Positions 29,321-38,487 of a DNA stretch of 64,000 nucleotides are shown piece after piece; position 1 is the first letter of the stretch, and the number at the start of each line of letters is the position of its first letter. A model generated the notes under the pieces. The model was not told where the DNA came from. It searched no databases and saw only the letters and a list, made by a program, of their open reading frames with translations. The position numbers and the translations under genes were made by a program. Source of the DNA: Nonomuraea typhae (GTDB taxonomy: Bacteria; Actinomycetota; Actinomycetes; Streptosporangiales; Streptosporangiaceae); assembly GCF_009760925.1 (NCBI RefSeq), contig NZ_VRLV01000020.1, forward strand, positions 62,001 to 126,000, written 5' to 3'.

Positions 29321-29558
29321 CGGCCGCCCCCTGCGCCGGCAGGAGCTGTCGCCGGAGCAGGAGCGGGCCCGGCTGCCGGCCGACCCCGGCTTTTCCGGCG
29401 CCTTCGTCGGCGAGCTGCTCGGCGGCTACGCCACGATGGCGGCGTCCGCACCCCCGGCCGTCACCTCCGCGGTGCCCGGCATCACCGGCAGCCCGGCCAC
29501 GCCGATGCGGGTGTGGGCCGCCGGGCACGCCGCGGACTTCGGCGGCGGCCAGGGGTGA
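29321..29558 (+). pseudogene. NmrA/SDR-type NAD(P)-binding protein, C-terminal remnant
   Basis: Reading GRPLRRQELSPEQERARLPA, DPGFSGAFVGELLGGYATMA, VTSAVPGITGSPATPMRVWA and AGHAADFGG, this is the end of an NmrA-like atypical short-chain dehydrogenase (compare the usual GRPxRTFxxWAxDHAxDF ending). No start codon context or nucleotide-binding GxxGxxG remains. It abuts the AsnC remnant head to head. Confidence 0.75.
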
Positions 29559-29662
29559 AGACGGCCTCGATCGTGAAGCTGCGGCAGGCCGGTGCCCCCG
29601 CGTGAAGCGGCTTGCCGCTCACTCCGACGATCTCGGCGCCCGCCTGCGGCAGGTCCTGCCGG

Positions 29663-30088
29663 CTAGCGGGGAACGGTGTTCCACTTGCCGCCCGCGTAGT
29701 ACTGGAAGCCCTTCTGCCGGCCCGACGTCGCGGGGCCGCACACGTCGGTCGTGCTCCAGGCGTTGGAGCTGCCCGCGCCCGTCCTCTGCTCCCCGTACCG
29801 CCAGTAGGTCCCCACGCCGGAGTCACAGACGATGTAGGCGCGGAAGACGTACGCGCACGGGTTGCTGTCGATGTGGGCCTGGGCGTAGGGGACGTTGTAG
29901 TACGCTTCGCCGAACTTCACGTTCTTGTAGTAGTAGGAGGCCGTTCCCCGCGGGGCGGCGCAGGCGGCGGCCTCGGCGTTTCCGGTGACTCCTGCGGGAT
30001 CCACGGAGGCGGACGCGCTTCCGGCCGCCGCCACGGCTGCCGCGACGGCCAGACCGGCCGAGGCCAGGATCATGCGAGTGCTCTTCAT
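29663..30088 (-). CDS. Small secreted protein of unknown function
   Basis: 141 residues from the ATG at 30088, with GGAG 9 bases upstream. A GTG overlapping the SARP stop is an alternative start. There is a clear signal peptide (MKSTRMILASAGLAVAAAVA, cleavage near SASA), then a Cys- and aromatic-rich mature part (four cysteines, many Tyr and Trp: GTASYYYKNVKFGEAYYN, QKGFQYYAGGKWNTVPR). I do not recognise the family. It lies directly downstream of the SARP-type regulator and may be co-transcribed with it. Confidence 0.8.
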   Translation of the reverse strand: MKSTRMILASAGLAVAAAVAAAGSASASVDPAGVTGNAEAAACAAPRGTASYYYKNVKFGEAYYNVPYAQAHIDSNPCAYVFRAYIVCDSGVGTYWRYGEQRTGAGSSNAWSTTDVCGPATSGRQKGFQYYAGGKWNTVPR

Positions 30089-30102
30089 CGGGTTGAACTC
30101 CA

Positions 30103-32805
30103 CTACTTCGGGCTAGCGAGTCGTATCGCCACGGAGAATCCGTGGTCGCCGAGAACGCTAGGCCCGCGCTGTTGGGAATCCGTTGGGCGGGCGTTGGGCC
30201 CGGCCGTGAGGAGCCCGGCGATGCGATCGGCCTCCGGCAGAGCGTGCTGCGCCAGGGCGAGTTCGTGGGCGCGGCGCAGGCAGGCGGTGGCTTCGGCGGG
30301 GCGGTTCAGCGCGGTGAGGCTCTCGGCGCGCAGGCACAACGCGCGTCGTTCCAGCACCGGGTCGCCGATGAGCCGCAGGTCGTCGATGAGGCGCCGCGAC
30401 ACCTCTTCCGCCCGGGCGTACCGGCCGGCTCGCAGCGTGGCGCGGGTGCTGCTGAGCATGACCATGAGGGAAACGCGCCGGTTGACGGCCGCCAGGGCCG
30501 CCGCGCGGTGCAGAAGCGGGTCCGGGTCACCTCGATCGCGGAGGGCCAGGTGCGTGAGCAGGATGGCCTCGACGACCGCGTCACCCGCCCGGGAGGCGAT
30601 CGAGCGGGCCTCGGCCAGTTTGGCCAGGCCGGGTTCGAGGCGGCCCAGGGCGATCTCGGCGCTGGCGAGGTTGCTCAGCGCCAGTGCCTTGAACGGGCCG
30701 TCTTCGAGCTGGGGAAGAGCCCGATTCAGCAGGGCGACGGCCCGGGTGTGGTGGCGCTGGACGGCGGCGACCGAGCCCAGCGACACCAGCATCGCCGTCA
30801 CGCCCCGTTCCTCTCCGTGCTCCCGGCACGCGCGCAGGGCGAGCAGTGAGGTCTGCTGCCAGTCGGCGAACTGCCCGTGGATCTCGAACAGCCGCACGCC
30901 GGTCAGCGCCAGATCCCAGCAGATCTCCGCGAGTCCGAGGTCGGCGGCCTGGCGGATGGCGGCCAGCAGCGTGGCGTGCTCGGCGGCCAGCCAGGTCATC
31001 GGATCCTCCGGCAGGATCTCGCCGCGGGGCTGCCATGGCGGGCTGTCGCTGTGCAGGAGCCGGAATCCGCCCTGGTACTCGCGCAGGTAGGCGTCCTTCG
31101 CCAGCGTCAGCAGGCATCTCAGGAACCGCTTCAGCGCGGCGTCCTGGCTCGGCCCGGCGCCGGCGCGTTCGCGGGCCAGCAGCCGGACGAGGTCGTGGAA
31201 ACGGTAACGTTCCTGCCCGGCGCCGTCGACTCCGTCCGGTTGCAGCAGCTGCCGCTCGGCCAGCCGCTCCAGAAGGTCTCCGCCCTCGCCCACGGGGACG
31301 TCCATGACGGTGGCGGCCATCCAGGCGGTGAAGCTGGGGGCCTGCAGCAGCCCCAGCCGTTCGAACAGCGTCCGTTCGGTCTCGGGCAGGCACCGGTAGC
31401 CGGCTTCGAGGGTGGCGCGCACGTCCAGCTCGCCGGCCCGCAGCTCGTCCAGCCGCCGTTCTCCGGCCAGGCGTACGGCCAGCGTCTCCGCCGTCCAGCC
31501 GGGCCGGGTCAGCAGCCTGGCGCCGGCGACGCGCAAGGCCAGGGGGTGCCGGGCGCACAGCTCGGCCAGCGGGCTGGCCCGAGCCGGGTCGATGCGGGCG
31601 ATCCGGCCGATCAGCAGCGCGGCGTCGGCGGGCGGCAGCACGTCGAGCCGGATGGGTAACGCCCCGGCCTCGGCGACGAGGTGCTCGAACCGGCTGCGTC
31701 CGGTGATCACCGTCACGCTGCCCGGAGCGCCCGGCAGCAGCGCTCGCACCTGGGCGGAGCCGGAGGCGTTGTCGAGGACGACGAGGATTCGGCGCCGGGC
31801 GAGCATCTGCCGGTACAGTGCGGCCCGAGCGTCGTGATCTTCGGGGATGATCGCGGCTCCGAGCGCGGCGAGGAAGCGGTGCAGGACTTCGGCCGGCGTC
31901 TGCTCGCCGAGGTCGGCGTACAGGTGGCCGTCGGGGAAACGGTCTTGGGCGCGATGGGCCCAGTGCAGCGCCAGGCCCGATTTGCCGACCCCGCCCACGC
32001 CGCTGACGACGGCGATGCCCGGCGGGCCCGCCAGCAGCCGGTCCAGGGCCGCCAGTTCCTCTGCGCGTCCGGTGAAGGCGTGCACGTCCGGGGGCAGCAG
32101 GCGCGGCGCGGGATCGGGGCGCAGCAGCTCCTCGTGCAGGCGGCGCAGCGCGCCGCCCGGCTCGACGCCCAGTTCCTCGCGCAGCCTGCGGCGGGTCTGC
32201 CCGAACAGCCGGAGCGCCTCGCCGCGGCGGCCGGCCGCCGCCAGCGCGCGCAGCCGCAGCTCGGCCAGGGACTCCCGCAAGGGGTGGGCGGCCGCCGCGG
32301 CGGCCAGGTCGCCCGCGCATTCGGCCGAGCGCCCGAGCGCCATCATGGCCCGCGCGCGTGCCTCGACGGCCTGCAGGCGCAGCTCCTGCAGCCTGGCGGC
32401 CTCGGCCCCGACTTCTTCCGGGTCAGGCAGGCCGCCGTACGGAGCCCCGCGCCACAGGAGCAGGGCGCGATCCAGCAGGACAAGCGCCTGCTCGGCCGGT
32501 TCGGCGCCCGCCCGCCGTACGAGATCGGCGAAACGCTCCGCATCCAGCTCACCCTCGTGGGCCCTGAGCAGATAGCCGGAGTCCCGGCGGATGAGCCGGT
32601 CTCCGACGGTGGCGCGCAGCCTGTGCAGGTGCCAGCGGAACGTGCCGGGTGAGGGCGGGGTGAGCGGCCACGCCGCCTCGGCCAGGACGTCGGCGCGCAC
32701 CGGCCGGTTGGCCTGGCACAGCAGCACGGCCAGCAGGATCTGCTGTTTGCCGGCGGCCACCGGCTCGCCGTCCACCGTCATCGCGCCGAGCACCCCGAAG
32801 TCCAC
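30103..32805 (-). CDS. SARP-family regulator with NB-ARC and TPR domains (AfsR-like)
   Basis: 900 residues from a GTG (start VDFGVLGAMTVDGEPV). Residues 1-95 are an OmpR-type winged helix (LLAVLLCQANRPVRADVLAE). 95-235 is the bacterial transcriptional activation domain. The NB-ARC ATPase has a P-loop at 269-276 (GVGGVGKS) and RRILVVLDNASG. The C-terminal third is TPR-like helices. Such proteins activate secondary-metabolite or exported-enzyme genes. A TTA codon at residue 383 (31657-31659) makes bldA dependence possible. It is divergent from the DUF1772 gene and the protease region. Confidence 0.93.
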   Translation of the reverse strand: MDFGVLGAMTVDGEPVAAGKQQILLAVLLCQANRPVRADVLAEAAWPLTPPSPGTFRWHLHRLRATVGDRLIRRDSGYLLRAHEGELDAERFADLVRRAGAEPAEQALVLLDRALLLWRGAPYGGLPDPEEVGAEAARLQELRLQAVEARARAMMALGRSAECAGDLAAAAAAHPLRESLAELRLRALAAAGRRGEALRLFGQTRRRLREELGVEPGGALRRLHEELLRPDPAPRLLPPDVHAFTGRAEELAALDRLLAGPPGIAVVSGVGGVGKSGLALHWAHRAQDRFPDGHLYADLGEQTPAEVLHRFLAALGAAIIPEDHDARAALYRQMLARRRILVVLDNASGSAQVRALLPGAPGSVTVITGRSRFEHLVAEAGALPIRLDVLPPADAALLIGRIARIDPARASPLAELCARHPLALRVAGARLLTRPGWTAETLAVRLAGERRLDELRAGELDVRATLEAGYRCLPETERTLFERLGLLQAPSFTAWMAATVMDVPVGEGGDLLERLAERQLLQPDGVDGAGQERYRFHDLVRLLARERAGAGPSQDAALKRFLRCLLTLAKDAYLREYQGGFRLLHSDSPPWQPRGEILPEDPMTWLAAEHATLLAAIRQAADLGLAEICWDLALTGVRLFEIHGQFADWQQTSLLALRACREHGEERGVTAMLVSLGSVAAVQRHHTRAVALLNRALPQLEDGPFKALALSNLASAEIALGRLEPGLAKLAEARSIASRAGDAVVEAILLTHLALRDRGDPDPLLHRAAALAAVNRRVSLMVMLSSTRATLRAGRYARAEEVSRRLIDDLRLIGDPVLERRALCLRAESLTALNRPAEATACLRRAHELALAQHALPEADRIAGLLTAGPNARPTDSQQRGPSVLGDHGFSVAIRLASPK

Positions 32806-32955
32806 CCGACGATTATGGAGGAGATCGAGCTGGATGACGGGTGCCCGTACTCCCCCTGTCGTAAGGCCCGGCCGGTGGCTGATCCCCGGGCGGTAGCGGC
32901 GGATGCCCTCTGTGCGGGACGCCGCCGGCCGGCGGCCGGACGATGATTGCCGGTC

Positions 32956-33465
32956 ATGAGAACCCCTGCCAGGTATATCCACGGTGCGGCCCTGCTGGCC
33001 ACCGGACTGCTCGCGGGTGCCTTCGGGTACGGCGCGGCCAACGTGATCCCCACGTTCGGAGCCGTCGCGCTGGATGTGCGCCTGACCTTCCACACGACGA
33101 TGATGACGATGAACGAGCCGGTCATGCAGAGCGCGATGGCCCTGGCGATCCTTTCCACCTTCGGCCTGGCGATCGCCGCCCGCGGCCCGGCCCGGCGGCT
33201 GGCGCTCGGTGCCGGGGCGCTGGCGCTGACCTCACTGCTGATCACCGTGTTCGGCAACATCCCGCTGCATGCGTACTTCCGGAAGTGGGCCGCGGGCCCG
33301 GTCCCCGACGGGTATGCCGAGATCTTCCAGCGGTGGGAGCTGTTCCACACCCTGCGGACCTTCACGGCGCTGATCGCCTTCGTCCTGATCGTCGCCGTCG
33401 CCGTCGTCGCCCGGCCCTCCGCCCGGCGGACGGCGCCCGTCTCCGGTGGCGCAGTTATGACATGA
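32956..33465 (+). CDS. DUF1772 (anthrone-oxygenase-like) membrane protein
   Basis: 169 residues with four hydrophobic segments (AALLATGLLAGAFGYGAANV, ALAILSTFGLAIAA, LALTSLLITVFGNIPL, TLRTFTALIAFVLIVAVAVV). The conserved N-hairpin FHTTMMTMNEPVMQ, the VFGNIPLHAYFRKW segment and ELFHTLRTF are DUF1772 hallmarks. Some members act as anthrone oxygenases in polyketide pathways, but here no polyketide genes are near, so the role is open. The ATG at 32956 is favoured over an upstream TTG. Confidence 0.85.
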   Translation: MRTPARYIHGAALLATGLLAGAFGYGAANVIPTFGAVALDVRLTFHTTMMTMNEPVMQSAMALAILSTFGLAIAARGPARRLALGAGALALTSLLITVFGNIPLHAYFRKWAAGPVPDGYAEIFQRWELFHTLRTFTALIAFVLIVAVAVVARPSARRTAPVSGGAVMT

Positions 33466-33545
33466 CCGAAACTGCCATCACCAGGACTTGTCGGCGCATC
33501 TCCACCTTGATCGACTCTCTCTGTCAGGAAGAGAGGGAGACAAGC

Positions 33546-36500
33546 ATGGTAGGCAGAACGTTGGTCGCGGCAGCCGTCCTCGCGGCGGCGCTGGCCGCGA
33601 CCCCGTCGGCTAGCGCCGAACCACCCCCCACCGGCACTGCCGCCGCCAAGAGCGTCACGCTGGTCACCGGCGACCGGGTGAGCGTGGACGGCGGGCGGAT
33701 CACGTTCACGGCCGGTCCCGGCCGGACGAAGGTCCGCTACATCACCGAGGGCACCAAGGACGACTGGACGCTCATCCCGCTCGACGTCGCGGGCGACGTG
33801 GCCAGGGGCGTGCTCGACCGCAATCTCTTCCGGATCCCGCAGCTGATCAAGGACGGTCTCGGCGGCAAGGAGCTGCCGCTGATCGTGCAGTACCGCCAGG
33901 GCGCGGCGCCGATGACAGCGCTGTCGGGCGCCCGTTCGCTGGCCGCCATCAACTCCCTGGCCACGGCAGGCGCCCGCTGGGCCCAGCTCGGCCAGGACCG
34001 GAGCGTGCAGAAGGTGTGGCTCGACGCGCCGGTCAAGGCCACGCTCGACCGCAGCGTGCCGCAGATCGGCGCCCCGGAGGCGTGGCGGGCCGGGTTAACC
34101 GGCGAGGGCGTGAAGGTGGCCGTCCTGGACACCGGCGTCGACGACCGCCACCCCGACCTGGCCGGACGCGTGGACGCGGCGGCCAATTTCAGTGAGAGCG
34201 CCGACGCCGTGGACCGCGACGGCCACGGCACCCACGTGGCCTCCACCATCGCCGGCCAGGGCGTGGCGGGCACGCCCGGCCGCAAGGGCGTCGCGCCGGG
34301 CGTCCGGCTGCTCAACGGCAAGGTGCTCGACGACGGAGGCGGCGGCTACACCTCCGACATCATCGAGGGCATCGAGTGGGCCGCCCAGCAGGGCGCCAAG
34401 ATCGTCAACATGAGCCTCGGCGCCCCCGACCAGGAGGGCCTGGACCCGCTGGAGCAGGCCGTCGAGCGGTACTCCGCCGAGCGCGACATCCTCTTCGTCA
34501 TCGCGGCGGGCAACGAAGGCCCCCGCGCGGGCAGCCTGGGCAGCCCCGGCAGCACCGACGCGGCGCTCACCGTCGGCGCCGTGGACTCCGCCGACAAGCT
34601 CGCGGACTTCTCCAGCCGTGGTCCCCGGGCGGGCGACTTCGCGCTCAAGCCCGACCTGACCGCTCCCGGCGTCACCATCGCCGCGGCCAAGGCGGGCACC
34701 GGCGAGCACGTGCGGATGTCCGGAACCTCGATGGCCACCCCGCACGTCGCGGGCGCCGCGGCCATCCTCGCCCAGCAGCACCCCGGCTGGACCTCGCGCG
34801 AGCTCAAGGCCGCCCTCATCGGCTCGGCCAAGACCGGTTCCAGCGTCTGGGAGTCCGGCACCGGCCGCCTCGACGTGGCCAAGGCGGTACGGCAGAGCGT
34901 CACCGCCGACGCGGGCACGGTCGCCTTCGGCCGCCTGCGCTGGCCGTACGAGGACAAGCCCATCGTGCGCACCCTCACCTACCGCAACGCCGGCACCGCC
35001 CCCGTCACGCTGAACCTCGCCCTGGAGGCCACCGATGCCGCGGGCAAGGCCGCGCCGCAGGGCGTGTTCGCGCTGAGCGCCGCGCAGGTCACCGTCCCGG
35101 CGGGCGGCACCGCCCCGGTCACCGTGACCGCCGCGCCCTCGGCGGCCTCCACGACCGCGTACGGCGGGCGGATCACCGCCTCGGCCGAGGGAGTGACCCT
35201 GTCGACGCTGGTCAGCTTCGCCAAGGAGCCCGAGAGCTACGACCTGCACGTCAAGCTGATCGACCAGCTCGGCACCGTCCCCGACGACGCCGAGGACTTC
35301 ATGCCGATGACCCTGATGCCCGAGAGCGGCGGCCCGCTCATCCAGATGGGCATCAACCACGGCGACAGCGAGGGCCCGATCCGCGTCCCGGCCGGCCGCT
35401 ACCTGGCCTACACCGTCATGCGGACCCAGTTCCCCGACGGGCACTCCGAGCTCGGCGTCGTGCCGATCACCGGCCTGGAGGTGAAGGCCGATCGCGAGGT
35501 CGTCTTCGACGCCAGGACCGCCAAGATGATGGAGGTCGCGACCGACCGGCCGGACGCCAAGACCGCCGGTGAGGAGTTCGTGCTCTTCCAGAAGCGGCAG
35601 GACGGCCAGGAGTGGGCGGCGGGCTTCTCCATCGACCGCTTCTCCCTGCCGCGCAACGTCTCACCGGACCCGCTGCGCTTCCGCGTCGCGCCCACCGCCG
35701 CCAAGACACCCGGGTTCCGCTTCGAGAAGTTCACCCAGCTCGCCGCCCAGGGCTCGGACGGCACGTTCGCCGACAGCCCCTACGTGTACAACCTCCTGCT
35801 GCGCAAGGACGGCCTGGTGCCGGGAGAGCTGCGCATGCGCGACCGCGAGCTGGGCAAGGTCCGCGCCGACCTCGCCACCCTGCGGGCGGGCGCCACCGGC
35901 GCACCGGGCGCCGGGCCCGCGGAGGGCGGGCTGCGCGGCGAGGGCTATGCGGGCTGGAGCCAGGTGGTCACCGCCCTGCCCCTGACCCAGACCTGGTACT
36001 TCACCCCCGGCATCCCCTGGGAGCGCACCTTCGAGACGATGCCGAACGGGCGGATGCACCAGACGATGGAGTACGCCGACGCCCGCACCTACCGCGCCGG
36101 GCGGCAGGAGCGCGAGCGGTGGAACTCCGCGGTCGTGGGCACGGCCCTGCGTGAGAGCACGCTGGTGACCAGGACCGATGCCGCGATCAAGGTCGGCAAC
36201 CTGCCTCTGTGGCACGTGGCGGGAGCCGACCGCGTCACCGGCAGCAGCGAGTACGGCACCGGCACCACCACGCTGCTGCGCGACGGCAAGGTCGTCGCGA
36301 CGGCCGGCAAGGTGCCCAACTTCACCGTGACCCTGCCCGTCGCGCCGGGCTCGGGGCGCTTCCAGCTCCGCGTCGAGGGCACCGCCGACCCCGTGGCCAC
36401 GGAGCTGTCGGCCAAGGTCACGACCGAGTGGTCGTTCACCTCGGCGGGCGCGGGCCCGGTGCCGCTGTTCGTCCTGCGGGCCGAGCCCGAGCTCGATCTG

Positions 36501-36776
36501 AACAACGCCACCCGCCCCGGCCTGATGGCGCTGCCGCTCCGGCTGGAGCGCATGCAGGGCGCGACGAAGCCGATCACCAAGGTGACCGCGGAGTTCTCCG
36601 CCGACGGGAGGTCGTGGCACCGGGCCGCGGTCGTGCCGGCGGGCCGTGACTCCTGGCGGGCGCTGCTGCTGAACCTGCCGCACACGGGCGGCTCGGTCTC
36701 CCTGCGGCTCACGGCGCGCGACAGCGCGGGCGCCACGGTCAGCCAGACCGTCGAGCGCGCCTTCCGGGTGCGCTGA
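33546..36776 (+). CDS. Secreted S8 (subtilisin-like) serine peptidase
   Basis: 1,076 residues. A signal peptide (about 1-24, ending SASA) and propeptide region precede the peptidase domain with catalytic Asp195 (VAVLDTGVDDRHPDL), His227 (DGHGTHVASTIAG), oxyanion Asn (AAGNEGP) and Ser395 (SGTSMATPHVAG). About 600 residues of beta-rich C-terminal domains follow, like large actinomycete subtilases. It is exported and degrades protein. A TTA codon lies at 34095-34097 (residue 184). A strong hairpin follows the stop. GAGAGGGAG upstream of the ATG serves as ribosome site. Confidence 0.96.
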   Translation: MVGRTLVAAAVLAAALAATPSASAEPPPTGTAAAKSVTLVTGDRVSVDGGRITFTAGPGRTKVRYITEGTKDDWTLIPLDVAGDVARGVLDRNLFRIPQLIKDGLGGKELPLIVQYRQGAAPMTALSGARSLAAINSLATAGARWAQLGQDRSVQKVWLDAPVKATLDRSVPQIGAPEAWRAGLTGEGVKVAVLDTGVDDRHPDLAGRVDAAANFSESADAVDRDGHGTHVASTIAGQGVAGTPGRKGVAPGVRLLNGKVLDDGGGGYTSDIIEGIEWAAQQGAKIVNMSLGAPDQEGLDPLEQAVERYSAERDILFVIAAGNEGPRAGSLGSPGSTDAALTVGAVDSADKLADFSSRGPRAGDFALKPDLTAPGVTIAAAKAGTGEHVRMSGTSMATPHVAGAAAILAQQHPGWTSRELKAALIGSAKTGSSVWESGTGRLDVAKAVRQSVTADAGTVAFGRLRWPYEDKPIVRTLTYRNAGTAPVTLNLALEATDAAGKAAPQGVFALSAAQVTVPAGGTAPVTVTAAPSAASTTAYGGRITASAEGVTLSTLVSFAKEPESYDLHVKLIDQLGTVPDDAEDFMPMTLMPESGGPLIQMGINHGDSEGPIRVPAGRYLAYTVMRTQFPDGHSELGVVPITGLEVKADREVVFDARTAKMMEVATDRPDAKTAGEEFVLFQKRQDGQEWAAGFSIDRFSLPRNVSPDPLRFRVAPTAAKTPGFRFEKFTQLAAQGSDGTFADSPYVYNLLLRKDGLVPGELRMRDRELGKVRADLATLRAGATGAPGAGPAEGGLRGEGYAGWSQVVTALPLTQTWYFTPGIPWERTFETMPNGRMHQTMEYADARTYRAGRQERERWNSAVVGTALRESTLVTRTDAAIKVGNLPLWHVAGADRVTGSSEYGTGTTTLLRDGKVVATAGKVPNFTVTLPVAPGSGRFQLRVEGTADPVATELSAKVTTEWSFTSAGAGPVPLFVLRAEPELDLNNATRPGLMALPLRLERMQGATKPITKVTAEFSADGRSWHRAAVVPAGRDSWRALLLNLPHTGGSVSLRLTARDSAGATVSQTVERAFRVR

Positions 36777-36780
36777 CACC

Positions 36781-36824
36781 CGGGGCTGATCCGGTGGAAC
36801 CGCAGCTCCGCCGGATCAGCCCCG
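36781..36824 (+). terminator. Strong hairpin terminator after the S8 peptidase gene
   Basis: A perfect 14-base stem: CGGGGCTGATCCGG (36781-36794) pairs with CCGGATCAGCCCCG (36811-36824) around a 16-base loop. It begins four bases after the stop codon. No U-tract follows, which is common for actinomycete terminators. Confidence 0.85.
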
Positions 36825-36958
36825 CGGACATGGATGGACGGCTGCGCGGCAGCCGATACGGGGTGGATGCATGAGGCACCCAGGATGGCCGGAGTACGCC
36901 TGACGGCGTGCCTCGCGTGCCGCAGGGCGCGCGGGCAGGACCACCGAAGGGTGCGACG

Positions 36959-38458
36959 ATGCTCAGCACTCGTCATCTCTCACGCGCCGCGCTGACGCTG
37001 GCCGCGACCGTGTGCCTGACCGGCCTGCCGGCCGCGGCCGGCACGGCGGGCGGTACGGCGGGCGGTACGGCGGGCGCGGCGGCGGAGCCGCCGGCCTGGA
37101 AGAGATGCGCCACGACGGCCAAGGACTGGCCCGTCGCCGACGACCCCGGCACCGAATGCGCGATGCTGACGGTCCCGATGGACCATGCGAACCCGCAGGG
37201 CCGGACGATCAAGATCGCGGTGAGCCGGCTCAAGGCCGCCGACCCCGGCAGGCGCCGCGGCGTCCTGGTGATCAGCCCCGGCGGCCCCGGCATCTCCAAC
37301 ATCACCGCCCCGGCGTCGTACGCGGCCAACGGCCTCGGCACGCTGGCCGCCGACCACGATCTGATCGGGTTCGACCCCAGAGGCGTGGGCTACAGCGACA
37401 AGATCAATTGCGAGGAGGGTTCCGCCGGGGAGCCGCCGCCCGGCGCGTCCGCCAAGGCCAGGGCGAAGGCCGCCTTCGACCAGATGGCCGCCTCCAACAA
37501 GCGGTGCACCGCGATGGACCCCGCCTTCGCCCGGCAGCTGACCACCACGAACATCGCGCGTGACGTCGATGCGATCCGCGTGGCGCTCGGCGCACCGAAG
37601 ATCAGCTTCTACGGGGTCTCGTACGGCACCGCCGTGGGCCTGACATACCGGTCGTTGTTCGACGACCGGGTGGAGCGGATGTGGGTGGACTCGGTGATGC
37701 CGCCCGTCCTGGACCTGGCCGCCATGGACGGCGTCACCGACGCGGTCGGCGAGAAGTCCTTCGAGGGGTTCCTCACCTGGCTGGCCGGGCGCGACGGCGA
37801 GTACCACTTCGGCACCACCCCCGCCGCGGTCCGCACGACGATCTTCGCCCTGCGCGACCGGCTCGACCGCAAGCCGCTGGTGGCCGGCAAGAAGACGTCG
37901 CTGGACGGCGACTGGGTCAGGGCGCAGCTCGGCGCGGACGCCGGCGGCTGGGCCTCCTCGGCCAGGGATCTGGCCACCGTCCGTGAGGGCGGCATCCCGC
38001 AGTCGGCGCGGCCGGGCCCGGACGCCGCGCAGGTGTTCGGCTTCGACGACGCGCCGATGGGCATGAACACCACCCAGTACAACGCGATCTTCTGCAACGA
38101 GGGAACCGGCGGGCGCGACTTCGACCGGGTGTGGGCGGATGCGCAGGATCGCCGCCGGCGCTTCCCCGGCACCGGCGGCAAGATCGAGTTCAGCAGCTGG
38201 TGCGCGGGATGGCCGTGGCCGGCAACCCCGTGGCAGCCGGTCAAGGGGAACAGCCCGCTGCAGTTGTCCGGCCACGTCGGCGAATCCGTCACCCCGTACG
38301 CCTGGGCCGTGGACGCCGCGAAGGCCGTCGGCGGGACCCTGCTGACGATCCAGGACGGCGCGCACGGCTCGCTGGCCCGGCTGCCCTGCGCCGCCAAGGC
38401 GATCGACTTCTTCCGTACCGGCCGCACCAGCGGGGGCACCTGCCCCGGCCTCCAGTGA
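36959..38458 (+). CDS. Secreted tripeptidyl-aminopeptidase-like alpha/beta hydrolase
   Basis: 499 residues from an ATG preceded by GAAGG. The signal peptide (LTLAATVCLTGLPAAAGTA) runs into a short GGTAGGTA repeat. The S33-type fold shows VLVISPGGPGISN, DHDLIGFDPRGVGYSD, nucleophile Ser in SFYGVSYGTAVGLTYRS, and the C-terminal TAP domain with His in LLTIQDGAHGSLARLPCAA. Paralogues such as SlpD/SlpE and Tap trim N-terminal peptides from exported proteins. The neighbouring proteases fit a role in extracellular proteolysis. Confidence 0.93.
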   Translation: MLSTRHLSRAALTLAATVCLTGLPAAAGTAGGTAGGTAGAAAEPPAWKRCATTAKDWPVADDPGTECAMLTVPMDHANPQGRTIKIAVSRLKAADPGRRRGVLVISPGGPGISNITAPASYAANGLGTLAADHDLIGFDPRGVGYSDKINCEEGSAGEPPPGASAKARAKAAFDQMAASNKRCTAMDPAFARQLTTTNIARDVDAIRVALGAPKISFYGVSYGTAVGLTYRSLFDDRVERMWVDSVMPPVLDLAAMDGVTDAVGEKSFEGFLTWLAGRDGEYHFGTTPAAVRTTIFALRDRLDRKPLVAGKKTSLDGDWVRAQLGADAGGWASSARDLATVREGGIPQSARPGPDAAQVFGFDDAPMGMNTTQYNAIFCNEGTGGRDFDRVWADAQDRRRRFPGTGGKIEFSSWCAGWPWPATPWQPVKGNSPLQLSGHVGESVTPYAWAVDAAKAVGGTLLTIQDGAHGSLARLPCAAKAIDFFRTGRTSGGTCPGLQ

Positions 38459-38487
38459 CCCCGCCCCCTCCCACGAACGGACCTGAG

